Source of the DNA: Bradysia coprophila
Taxonomy: Eukaryota > Arthropoda > Insecta > Diptera > Sciaridae
Reading direction: 5' to 3'
Assembly: GCF_014529535.1 (NCBI RefSeq)
Contig: NC_050738.1
Location: forward strand, 13,780,062 to 13,844,061
DNA: 64,000 nt
Shown here: piece after piece, positions 53,474 to 64,000 of the stretch
How the letters are laid out: each line of letters opens with the position of its first letter
Numbering within the stretch: the stretch's first letter is position 1
Program-made: the position numbers and the translations under genes
Notes under the pieces: model-generated
The model's database searches: none
What the model saw: the letters and a program-made list of their open reading frames with translations, nothing else
What the model was told of the DNA's origin: nothing

Positions 53474-56400
53474 TTAAAATTTTTGACGACCATTTTGACC
53501 GTTATAAAAAACCATTCCAATCAATCGATTTCTCGAACCCATGTGATTTTGCAAATTACTGAAATCCTTCTCGAAAATATCGGTTGGCGAAGCTATTGAA
53601 ATGGTTGTGACGAGCCGACTGTTCGAATTATAGTCACGTTGTTTGATGGGCGAATAATTCGTAAAGTCTGAACTGGAAAAGAATGTCACATTTTCAATTT
53701 CCGGCTTTTTTCCAGGCGTGATCGGTGTCGGTTTTTCGTTATAAGCTAATGGATCGTCGCCATAAAGAGATTTGTAGTTTTGAGTGTGGATTATGGATAT
53801 GATTTGGTATAGTGATATGACACAGGTCCACATATAGAATAGAAATACTGGAACAATGTTGATGATATATTGCATACTGAATTGAAATTCATCTAAATCG
53901 AAAGTTTTCTTACGCAATGCAAAGCCATAACCTATTGTGATGCCAATGACTAGTCCTAGATCAATTTTGTCTTTTAATATTACCAATCCCACAATGAGTA
54001 GGGCTAGAATGATTAAAATTCGGAAGAGTTCCAGAAATATGTACGGCCACAACAACCACTTCCATATCTGTAAACAGGTAATAAATGGTTGTTAATAGAT
54101 CTCAGAAGTGTCGAGTTGGGCGTTTTTCATTTAAACAATGTTTGGGAGATTCAAACACATAGTTTTCGCCGATTTCATTTTATTGGCTAGCTCCAGCCAT
54201 TTGTCTGTTACTTATTAGTATCTACATGATCCCAAGAGATTGATCTGGTACTTCAAAAGTTTTAATGTATACATTTTGCTGTATAAGATGACGATAACGA
54301 GAGTTTATGTTTTTTTTTTGTGACAATAACAGATGATGTGCAGACAGCGACAGTGCGGAATTTTAGAGTGTAACGACATTCTTCAAACTGAAGCCCTAGA
54401 AATGTCAAGAACTTCTAGGTATAGTAAAATTACGTGTATAATATAAACTTTATATGTCTCCGTGTGGTAAGACTATTTTGACGAGTTGGGTTATAATCCG
54501 CACCGAGAAAAATTTCCATAAGAAAAATCAGTTTTTTTTTCGATCACCTCCCACCATCTGCCCGGTCTATTTTTGGAAATTTTAATCGTGAGAAATTCAG
54601 AGTTTTTTTTTCAGAATTGACTGCAATTTCTAGTGACCACACGAACGGAAAATGTTCATAGAAAATCCTTTGTTAGTCAAAAGAAAATCATTGGAAAATT
54701 CTTCAAAATTTTACGAAACTTCAAAGCCATACAAAATGAACAATGAAATCAGCGAAATCATAGAAAATCCTTTAAAAGGATCAAGAAAATTTATTAAAAA
54801 GAAGAAAAGTACGACGTCATACTCGGTGCGGTTTTGTGTTTTTTGAAATCATTTTCAAAATTTTGTGAGGTTCGTTAGATCATGTGTCTATTGTATTTTT
54901 GAAAATCCTTTGTCAACGAAATTTGCACATGAAATTTTATTTTGAAAATGATTTTGGCGTTCACCATTCACAGGCACATGCAAATAAGTCCACTGGGATT
55001 TACATCCGATTCCCTTGTAAGAATCCCTTCGTCACCTAGTCGTTACTAGACCTTTAGTGTAGTGTACGCGAGTGTGTATGACATATAATTCAAGTTAATT
55101 TATTTAATGAATATTTTATCCCATAGAGTTAAAGACAACAAACTCTTGTCGACAACACGCATAGTGACTGCGTATAGGATTATAGAAATTGCGTTGGTAA
55201 AGTCTATTGTTTAGTTGGTTAGATCACGACAGAGTAAAGTTAACCAGGCAGAGGCAGGAGCGCTGATTTTACTAGAGACCTGAATAATCTAGTGGCCCTA
55301 TATTTTTTGCGAATGATATTTTTCAATTTTTGTCAGTGTTCATTTGAGTTCATTTTCATACAGTGCATTATAGGTCCCTTATTTGACGTTTCGAAAATGA
55401 ACCGCTCCTGCCTGGTTTATTTTACTCTGCCGTGGTTAGGTTAATTTGGAAAAATGAAAATGTTCCTTACTTTGTACGCCCCAATTATTATCAAAAGACA
55501 GGCGGCCAAGTAAATGCCAATAATTGTTGTTGCGATTAACATAAATGTTTCAGCATCTACAAAACAAGCATTTCGATTTTACTTTGTATAATGTGTCTGT
55601 ACGTTACATCAACCTAAACATCTTAATTTATAAAATCAAAAATGTTTTTTTTTTTTATCTTTTTATTTAACCTTTCCTCAAATACGTCAGCAGCATGTCA
55701 AAATAATTTTGCTTGTTGTACTCGTTCGGATGTGTTTGTATATAAATTGCATTTTCTCTTAAATTATCGGCTCCGTTTGCCAATAATATGCAAAGAGGTA
55801 TGATTGCCTGAAACTATATATGAAAACTTAATCATGGCAAAATCTGAAAACAAATTATTTTATTTAATAATTTTTGTAAAAGATTTTTTTTTGTTTCAAA
55901 GGAAATTTTAGTTGTATTATGTAGACATTGTCAAAGATGTAACATAAATGCGTGCGCATAAAAAAAAATACTTGATAGTCTGTGGCAATTTAGCTATCAT
56001 TTTGCAATAAATTTAATATTAACATTTGAACTTATCCATTTGGAATTTAATAAGCGAAATCGCCGGGGCATTTATAGTATATGATGGATGATAGGCATTT
56101 TACAAAAGAAAAGATATTTATGATATAGAACTTTTACTTTTATTCACTTTCAGTCTACACTTACTATAGAAACTGTTCCGACAATTATAGATCCTAGCCT
56201 CACCGAACAGTAAAAACAAAATTCTTTCATCACTGGCATTTTTAAACTCTTTGATCTCTTCGATAGTCTATTGATAAAATTTTGATTTTTTTTAGTTTCA
56301 CCAACAAAAGTATACTGCGTTCATCCTACTACGTTCCCACCAAAGGATTAAACCACATACTGAACATATTATGACTTTAATAATTGGAAAATAATCAATT

Positions 56401-57634
56401 CTTTCTAGATGACTATCAGTGCTATGCAATGCGTGTTACATAGATTTAATAGGAACACGCAAGGGTCGTAATGAATACAATTCAACTGTTTAATCGATTT
56501 TTGAATGTACAAAAGCTTAATGTCCATCAGATTTGTATGTAATAGATTTTAATATCAGTTTGTGACATTTATTTGATGTTAGCCATGTCTGCAAACTTCC
56601 TGTCTAGTTTCAGATAAATATCAATATTCAATTGAACCTATTACCGTGGTACAGGTGATATCACTCGGGATCGAAACACTGGGGCGCACCCAAAGACACT
56701 AGGTTCAATTCGCAGAGAAATATTGGTTGAAAAGGGTTGTTCACCTAGTTGATATTGAACTCAGTACCGTCAACGAATGAATTAAAAAATGAAAATCTAG
56801 ATTATTTATTTTAGTATTTCATTCTCGGTTACTTTACAAAAATTCAGAAAATAAAAATCTAGATTTTCATTTGTTCAACGAAATTCTTGTGGATTATAAT
56901 CAATTATAAACCACAACAACTCTCAAATCAGAAAACATGTCCCTCTAAGAAGAAAGAAGCGAAAGGATTATACGAAAGGTAAAAAGCTACACTTCGATCG
57001 TTCAGAGTATTCTCAACATCAGACTGATACAAAATCTCGTAGTTCATTACGCATTTTGGATACTAGGATATTGCTATGTATTATGTTATTATCATCGATG
57101 ACATCATAAAAAGAATGCAGTGGCGGACTGGCTCAAAAAAGCTCTTCGGGCATTGTATGAAGACTTTTTTCAAAAGGCCTTCGTTGCACTTTATCCATAC
57201 AAAAATTGAAAGGCCCTTTGGGAATCGCCCGAACGCCTATAGGGCCAGTCCTTCACTGAAAGTATGTAGCAAGCAATTCTGTCGTCTTCGTTACCACTGG
57301 TACAATAATGAAAGTGGCTCGAAGAGTAGAACAATTGATATTAGTATAGTGATGATCTTCTTGGGTTGTTATGACAGATCACTATTATTATTGTCTCGCA
57401 TTTCCAGTAATAGTATGTTACTTCCGAGGTTATTTGATAAGTGGGGTGTTACAGGGCTGTTTTCCCCACTTGTCAAATACACAACTTGGAACCTCGTAAG
57501 TACAATGCTTTACGTGATTAGGCAATGTAAATGAAAATGAAACATGCCGTAACACGTAAAATTATAAAAATTTGAATGTTCTCACCTCATTACGCAACTT
57601 CAATATTATCCGATTGTTGTATACGTAGATATAA
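53474..57634 (-). CDS. Unrecognised multi-pass membrane protein (3' exons; N-terminus not found)
   Basis: I do not recognise this gene with certainty. Minus-strand exons 55807-55672, 55556-55471 and 54067-53474 join in phase (0, 1, 0). A further exon at 57634-57586, ending in a strong GAG|GTGAGA donor, fits in phase but is less sure. The deduced part has a hydrophilic loop (NGADNLRENAIYIQT...), a membrane segment in the second exon (about 28 hydrophobic residues), and in the last exon WPYIFLELFRILIILALLIV, LGLVIGITIGYGFAL and IINIVPVFLFYMWTCVISLY. That gives about four membrane spans. A cytoplasmic-type tail of about 100 residues, rich in Ser, Asn and Pro, ends NGRQKF. The pattern resembles the insect-specific four-span proteins of unknown function (DUF4728-like), but this is a shape match only. 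Start exon(s) lie right of 57634 and were not identified. Confidence 0.7.
55222..55433. repeat. Small inverted-end repeat in the membrane-protein intron
   Basis: The ends CACGACAGAGTAAAGTTAAC plus CAGGCAG (left, about 55225) and the complement of CACGGCAGAGTAAAATAAAC plus CAGGCAG (right, about 55432) are inverted. GGAGCG lies just inside both. About 210 bp in total and no coding capacity; the target duplication is unclear. Confidence 0.6.
57118..57258. mobile_element. Short hAT-like MITE
   Basis: The ends are inverted, CAGTGGCGGACTGGC at the left and the complement of CAGTGAAGGACTGGC at the right; the CAGTGG start is typical of hAT elements. It is flanked by AAAGAATG (57110-57117) and AAAGTATG (57259-57266), an 8-bp duplication with one mismatch. 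At 141 bp it has no coding capacity; the 152-codon frame at 57076-57534 merely runs across it. Confidence 0.75.
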
Positions 57635-60600
57635 CTGTATTTTGCCAAGGGTCAACGATGCAAAATCTATAAATATTAATGACACAGTAAGCAGCATTGG
57701 CATAAATTTCGATCTGCAAATATTTACCGTTTAGTGTACACACACTTTGCGTACAAATTTATCATTTAAAGACAATCGTAAAATCATTGTGTTAATTAGT
57801 CAGATCTGAAGTGATACTCTGTTTGTCATTGAGGTTCTTATCTGCCACTCCTGGCGCTGGCTCAACGATTATTATGCAAATTTTTTGTAATACAATCTGA
57901 AAATTATATCTCTTTTAATGAGAGGAAGAGGTGCGCGCAATGCATTTTTTTTATATTAATGCTAATATTCAGGCTTCAATGTTTTCTTGGATTATGGATT
58001 AGTTGTATGGTAATCGTACCACTTTCAGATTAATTTTAATGAAATTCTTTTTGAGAAAGTATATTAAAAATGGCATTACAATGTGTGTTTTATGTTACGA
58101 CACATAGACGTTTAGATGATCTTTAATGGAAATCTTTTGTATAAAACAAGGCGTCAGAAAATGTGTACGTTTTAACGAGTTTTACCGAATTATTTCAATC
58201 ATAGCACTACTGAACCAAGCACTATAACATCTGCGCCAATTATAACTTTAATGAGAGCGGGAACGAAGTGTGTGCGATTCATGTTTTACATTTGCTTCAA
58301 CTCGGCAGAGTAATAGTTCATTACGGCCTTGTTTGGAGATTTTTATTGCAAAAATGAAAATTATCAGCTTCAACTGGCCAAACATCAGGAAGGTTTAAAT
58401 GTCAACAATGTAAATATCTCCTACAAATTATCTAATTTTGATTAAAAACTGCTAAATTATGAATTTAGTTAGAAGTTATGAAAATCTGTCGCAGCGTTAT
58501 CGCATCTTTTCGATGACATTTTTAAATTTAAATGTATTATTTGAAAACTTAATCTTTTCCTTAAAACATATCCATTACATTTTTTAAAAGGAATGTTGAA
58601 ACATGGAATGTGTCGTTTAATTGTTTTGACATCCAGGTAAAAACTGATGATTTTTTAACAATGTCAGTCAACGCATTGTCATAATCCATTTTTTACCTGA
58701 GTGCAAACAAAACGGGAGTTATTGCATTGACGATTTTTTTACACTTTTATTGAAAATTGGTATTATTAATACAACATTGACATTCTTTTGTGTCAAAATG
58801 GATTTTATCCTATTTTTGCGGGTGTAGAATTTATTTTTTAATCCCATTATCAACATTTTGCATTCACTTTTGTTGTGAGGTCAGAAAATACTAAAAGGAA
58901 TTAATGCTATGATTGAGTTAGTGTAAAATGAACTTAAAAAAAAATCATATTTTGTTTGTAAAGACTGCATATAGATTAGACTTCCGTAATTGGAACACAA
59001 AACCATTTTTCAAAGAACAACATAAAGACACTTTTAAAACAATAATTGATCACATCAAAATGGAAATCTTAGTCTCAGTTATACACTCATAATGACCATG
59101 ATACATGAATGGTCAGTTTAGTGATTCAGTCTTACCAGTCTTACGTTATAGACGTGGATTGAAGATAATATCCAATTGGACTTATAAGACAATCGATGAA
59201 AGTTTTCTATTTCCATTCAATCAATTCATTTCAAAATGAAAAATACGATCGCTCTCGGCTCTCTTGAAACTAATACTTCAGTAAAAGTTGCTTAATCTTT
59301 TCAAAAATGTATTTAACATTTCAAAGATCAATGAATTCATCAAATCTGCTACTTCTTTTGTTCTAAATTATTGTCAACATATCGAAACATAATCTGTCAC
59401 CTCATTAAACATTACATTTTTTTCCCTATATAATACGACGATAGGTCGTGCGCTTTATATATTTTTTACATTGTTGTCAGTAACAGATGACCATAGATGA
59501 AGTTCCTGTAATTGGCTTTTCGTTTTCAAGCAGGTTTTCAGGTCTTCAGGTTTTTCTTCGTTTTTGCTTCTGTTGTTTCAAAATTAGCAAAAAAAAATAC
59601 TCAAAGCAATGTAATTCAAGCATGAATGGTACCTAAATAGGGGGCTGAAACTTGACAGTGTGTCACGCAACTGTGATCCACTGTAAATAAACCATTTAAT
59701 ATAAAACAGTACTCTATTTGACAGCTGTCGCCTGTGATCTTTTCCAACACCATTTGAATTGTCAAATTTCATCCATATACACACATAACGCCATCAATAT
59801 TTGTATAAAAAAACGCATACGTTAGGTTATGTTGCTTAGGATGTCGCTTGTATTAATGTTAAAATTCTGGCTTACAGTTATTTCGAACAGACCTATAGAT
59901 CATTTTCATTATACGGTACTCGTCAACGTAACCCCACTTAACTTTCCGTCAAGTAGTCCTTAACCTCAATTCACGCCGTAAGTGCGGTCGAAATTCAAAA
60001 TGGAAAGTGCGGAGGTCTTTCTAACGTAGCGTCATTTTCATACAATGAAGCGTTGAAATGTACTTTTCGGTTCACTTTTTCATCGAATCGTTCACTTAAA
60101 ATTCAAATTTTAGGCACACTTACGGCGTGAATTAATTGACGTTAACTGCGTTCAATTTACTCGTTTTTATATGAAAATCGTTCGTTCAATTCATTCGATA
60201 TTTTTCGACATGGCTAACAGCATAGCAATCGTGTATGACGTTTAAAAGGTCATGAAAATGATGTATAGGGCCGGCTTCGATAAAGACTAAAAACACAATA
60301 CATCATGTTCATGACCTTCCAAATGTCAGACACGATACCTATATTACCAGTAAAAACAAAGAAACTTGCAGACACGATACCGGAATCTAACATCAATTAG
60401 TTTATTTTAATTTTTGGTTATGTGTGTTTACCGTTACGTAAATATGATCTATAGACGTTTTATTCAAATGAAACAAAATGGCGTCATAGTATTTGGTGTG
60501 TTTCAATGGCCCTGGTTTGTATCAAAACTGAACGCTGAGAACATCAGAACACCTCTTAAGCAATTTGTAACGAATAGTTGAGTTCATAATGACACGAACC

Positions 60601-62071
60601 AGCAATCCTATTCATCTAATACATTTATTTACGTATTCAAAGCTTTTCGTATCAAGCAACGATCACTGTATTTGTGTACAACTCTTCTACAGTATTCTCT
60701 AAAACCAAAACAATTTCACGATTTCATCCGAAAATAGAGCTTTGTCTACGATCTCAAAATGTGTAAATGCGATAAGAGAATTTGTAAAGTGCACGAAACG
60801 AAAATACTATACAGCTCTACAACACGATGAAGAAGCGAGCCGGCAATACGGTTTTCATTCAAGAAATTCAAAACAGTCCATATAAAGCTCTCTCACTGTT
60901 AAAGAGATATGTGTGTAAAATGTGAAACGGTGAGCACAAAAAAGCAATCTCTCAATCTCTCAATCTGAAAAATGCATTTGGTGTGCCACTTCAAAAAATT
61001 TTGATCAGTCAGTTGTGAAACGGTGTCGGCACGTGAAAGTTGATTCAGTTTAATTTGACTTTGTGGGTTAACATATAAAAAAGAGAGAAAAAATTTATTT
61101 AACAAACTTACCTGTGCGATTCAACTCATTTAAAAAACTGATTTGCGTCGTACATTTGTTTTTTTTTCGTTATCGTAATTACTACTTTTTTATCGTTTAT
61201 TAGGCAGTTTAACTTATAAAGTAAAGTCGGTAATGTTGATGTGACGATTCGTGTGACGATCCAGAATGATGATGATGCATTTCATTCACATTCGACCATT
61301 AAGACTTAAAGAATGAGCCATCGATTCGTTATCTGAATGTGTTGTAAATATCTTCTACTTTTTCGGTTAATGTAGCACACATGGTCTACAGTAATTATAA
61401 TACATAAAATTGCGCTATTGATTGTCGGTTGATGAACAACGCTAAAAAAAATTGTTGCGTCGTTTGCATACAACTCGGTTTGAGTAAAAATATGATGATT
61501 CAATACAATGTTTTGAATGTTAATACTACAGCAGTGATACATACGAAGTAAACAATAGAATGATACGTGTTATACTGGTGGCATTGTTTAACAGAAAAAA
61601 TAATTTCTATATCGAATATCAAAAACAATAATCCAATGCGTAAAGAGTAAATACATCCATAAATAACACAGTGCTGGATATAAAAAAAAAACCGAGCTGT
61701 TTACTTTTTGTACATAATGAACATCAGTTGTATATTTTAATCTTCCAAGTTAATACTTGTCGAGAAGGTTGGAAACCTGTGCGAGTCATTTTATAGTTTA
61801 TAACTGTTTTCTATGTAGTAGTTAAGTGATTTTCTGCACAAAACGTAAATATTAATATCGAAAACGTGTTTCTATCGACGAATAAAATTCACAATAAAAA
61901 TTTCTGAATTTTCCTGATATTATTCAGTGGTATTGTAAAACATGAGTGATACGGTGTTAGCAGTTTTGCACAATTCACATTAAAAGGAAACCAACCCAGC
62001 CAACGTTTTAATATACTAAGTTCATTTTTGTTGCTTTCTCACAACCGCTCTCCAAATAATCAGCATCGATA
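57635..62071. other. Region between the membrane-protein exons and outspread; small repeats
   Basis: It must contain the missing 5' exon(s) of the minus-strand membrane-protein gene and the promoter of outspread, but I could not pick coding exons. A minus-strand CACAG|GTAAGT donor at about 61111 could end a non-coding first exon. Repeats: two-box copies near 59343 and 59389-59490; an uninterrupted copy (59617-59750) of the repeat broken at 32777; inverted pairs at 59955-60140 (TTCACGCCGTAAGTG and complement) and 60225-60340 (ATCGTGT...GGTCATGA and complement). Confidence 0.5.
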
Positions 62072-62191
62072 ATGGGTTCTCGAACGGCGGATTGTCGCAA
62101 ATTTTCACCAAACATCTTCAATAAAAGTAAATGCACACATTGCTTTCGCCAGCGTGAAGAGCACAGTGCTGCAGCATTGGAATGTAATCGG
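62072..62191 (+). CDS. osp: First coding exon of outspread (MPRIP/M-RIP family)
   Basis: Forty codons from ATG at 62072 to a CGG|GTAAGT donor, phase 0. The peptide contains [27 protein letters not shown] and ECNR, matching the N-terminus of Drosophila outspread and the related region of vertebrate MPRIP ([14 protein letters not shown]), an actin- and Rho/myosin-phosphatase-associated scaffold. In that family the next residues begin a pleckstrin-homology domain. No exon coding for it was found before 64000, so the gene continues to the right after a large first intron. The upstream stretch 61960-62071 is probably 5' UTR. Confidence 0.88.
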
Positions 62192-64000
62192 GTAAGTTCC
62201 TTTTTTTACATATTATTATATTCGCTTCCTTGTCTTAAAAGACAACAAAAACAAAACAAAACAAAAAAACGTAAAAGAATATCAACTTAGCTTGGCATAA
62301 ATACACCGTATGTATACATAGAGTCTTCCTTCATGTATATAGAGATATTTTGTAGATAGAACGACGACACAATTCCAATTATTCGCGTTTTGTATCGTTT
62401 TCTTTGCGACTCTTCTCTCCGTTTGCTTACAAAATCATACACATACTCGGCTTTATTATATGACCTGTAGAGAAGAGATATAGATTTCAACGTGATGATT
62501 CGCTGCGAAAATATTTAAATTATTTTAGCATTAATATTTTCTGCAAATAAAAAGAATTTCAATTCAAGTGCATTGGAATTATTTGATTGAACTGGAAGGT
62601 CTACAACACACATACACACATAACAGACGACATTAATATAATGTTATTTTGGAGCGAGTTGTGCACTTGGGATTTTTACCATTTTTCTATAGTTTTATTT
62701 ACGCAGCTAGGGAAAAAAATATTTTTTTGATGTGTCTGGAGTTCGTCTGTGTCGGGCTCAGAGACCGGGAAGAAGACTTTAGGTGTAAAAGTTCTGCACG
62801 CATCAACATAATAATTTTTATAGTTATTTATGCTACAAGAACTGTAAAGGGTGTTTTATGTTCAAGGAATGGTTTGCCTATTTGCCATTTCTCTTTATTT
62901 GTGAATAGCAAAACCTCCTTTTTCTTGAGATTTTCGGTGAAGTAAAATGCGTTTTTTAAGCGAGAAATATATAAAAGTAGTTACTTACCCCAATACTATC
63001 TGGTAACGGAAGTACAAGTAAGTCTATCCCCACTGGCAAAAATATTACTGACTAATAGATGCGACAAATACTCTTCTTTGCTTCGACACAGCCACAAATG
63101 CATTGATTGATGATCGCTATTTAGTCAAAAAACATTATATTGCCAAGCAGTGTTCTATAATTAGAAAAGTCTGTTGTTTGCTTATTTCCACAATTTAGAT
63201 AAGAAAATTTGGTGTGTCCTTATCGCGGACAGAATTTTCATAAAATTATTAGAATGTCGAAAACCTCGCATATTGTTTCTTTTCTTAGTGCAGTCAGTAG
63301 ACACCAGGCTAAGCACTTTTCCCTTTGAATTTTCTTTAAACTTGAAATTTATTGATTTCGTAAAAACATTAAGAAATTGTGGAATTCTAGGGCTATTGTA
63401 TCTGATTAGCTTGAAAAATTAAACCGTCATAAGTCAATAAAAATAGATGAGACTCCGACATGTACATTAACGTTAACATATTTCACAATTACTTGATGAC
63501 AGTTTATCGAAGACAAAAAAAAACGTTTTACTGCTAACCATACTTGAAGAATTTATATTGACGTAAATAAAAAACCCTTTCTTATCTTATCGCCAAGACC
63601 TATCTTATTCTTAGTTTTTTACGTTGACTTTTTTTTGTCGTAATGTTTCTATAGAATTTTATGAAATGAATTTTTTTTAAGCCACAAGTATTGTTTAACA
63701 AAAACGATTGCCTAACGTTTATATATTGTGTGTGTGTATACACATCATAAAAACAAACATTACGTTAGATAAGACCTAACTTAATCGTTTTTTGATATTT
63801 TTTAAATTGTTAGTGTTGAACCGCAAAAAAAAACAGACACTTTATAGTAATTGTAATCTCATATGTAGCTCGTTGTAGACCTATACGAACCAGTAATGAT
63901 AACAATTTCCTGATTGTACAAAGAGTAATCAAATAACGAATTTCACAAATGAAGTCCAAATACAATTGTTCAGACTCATTTCTATTCCGGATCGGTTTAA
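62192..64000 (+). other. Start of outspread intron 1, no coding sequence recognised
   Basis: AT-rich sequence after the GTAAGT donor. Open frames at 62649-62945 and 63174-63422 show no known domain and neither starts behind a convincing acceptor in the right phase with a pleckstrin-homology beginning. No transposon was recognised here. Confidence 0.6.

Noticed and set aside
57076-57534. 152-codon plus-strand frame
   Set aside because: It runs across the hAT-like MITE and another hairpin; no protein family is recognisable.
57586-57720. Longer hydrophobic exon in another frame (MPMLLTVSLIFIDF...) for the membrane-protein gene
   Set aside because: It meets a stop before the strong GTGAGA donor and cannot join the next exon in phase without a poor donor. 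The 49-nt exon 57634-57586 fits better, though neither is proven.

Overview
The window looks like nuclear DNA of an insect, most likely a lower dipteran (nematoceran). It is AT-rich, has introns from about 59 bp to more than 21 kb, encodes fly-type proteins (tailup/islet, a Task-type K2P channel, outspread) and is packed with small non-autonomous transposons. The species cannot be fixed from sequence alone; a fungus-gnat-like (sciaroid) source is a guess.

Layout. Positions 1-38951 (+) hold one LIM-homeobox gene, the islet/tailup orthologue. It has eight coding exons (913 to 35427; 426 aa) with introns of 21.4, 5.5 and 4.6 kb. Downstream lies a second copy of its last three exons (38082-38951), with intact reading frame, matching phases and good splice sites. 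It has no promoter or LIM exons of its own, so it reads as an alternative 3' cassette swapping most of the homeodomain and the whole C-terminus (predicted 429 aa). This is the most notable feature here.

Four genes follow on the minus strand. They are a two-pore K+ channel of the TASK type (41663-43195; nine exons, 336 aa) with an unusual Met in its first selectivity filter; COX10, the haem A farnesyltransferase (47823-49325; three exons, 462 aa); the RNA polymerase I subunit RPA12 (50115-50671; three exons, 116 aa, ending in a tiny last exon); and the 3' exons of an unrecognised multi-pass membrane protein (53474-57634). At 62072-62191 (+) lies the first coding exon of outspread (MPRIP family), whose next exon is outside the window. 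The genes are functionally unrelated: a developmental regulator beside housekeeping and channel genes.

The rest is intron or intergenic DNA rich in repeats. There are nested elements with 8-bp target duplications and ATTAAATGG arrays (11232-13098), long fold-back elements (16187-16599, 33422-34214), a TTAA-flanked element (31213-32190), an identical 1.12-kb tandem duplication (25731-27977), an element with six 145-bp tandem units (45944-47314), hAT-like MITEs (43838-44198, 57118-57258), an 8-bp-TSD element just after the distal islet 3' end (39229-40574), and a degenerate two-box interspersed repeat found at least a dozen times. No rRNA, tRNA or CRISPR array was recognised.
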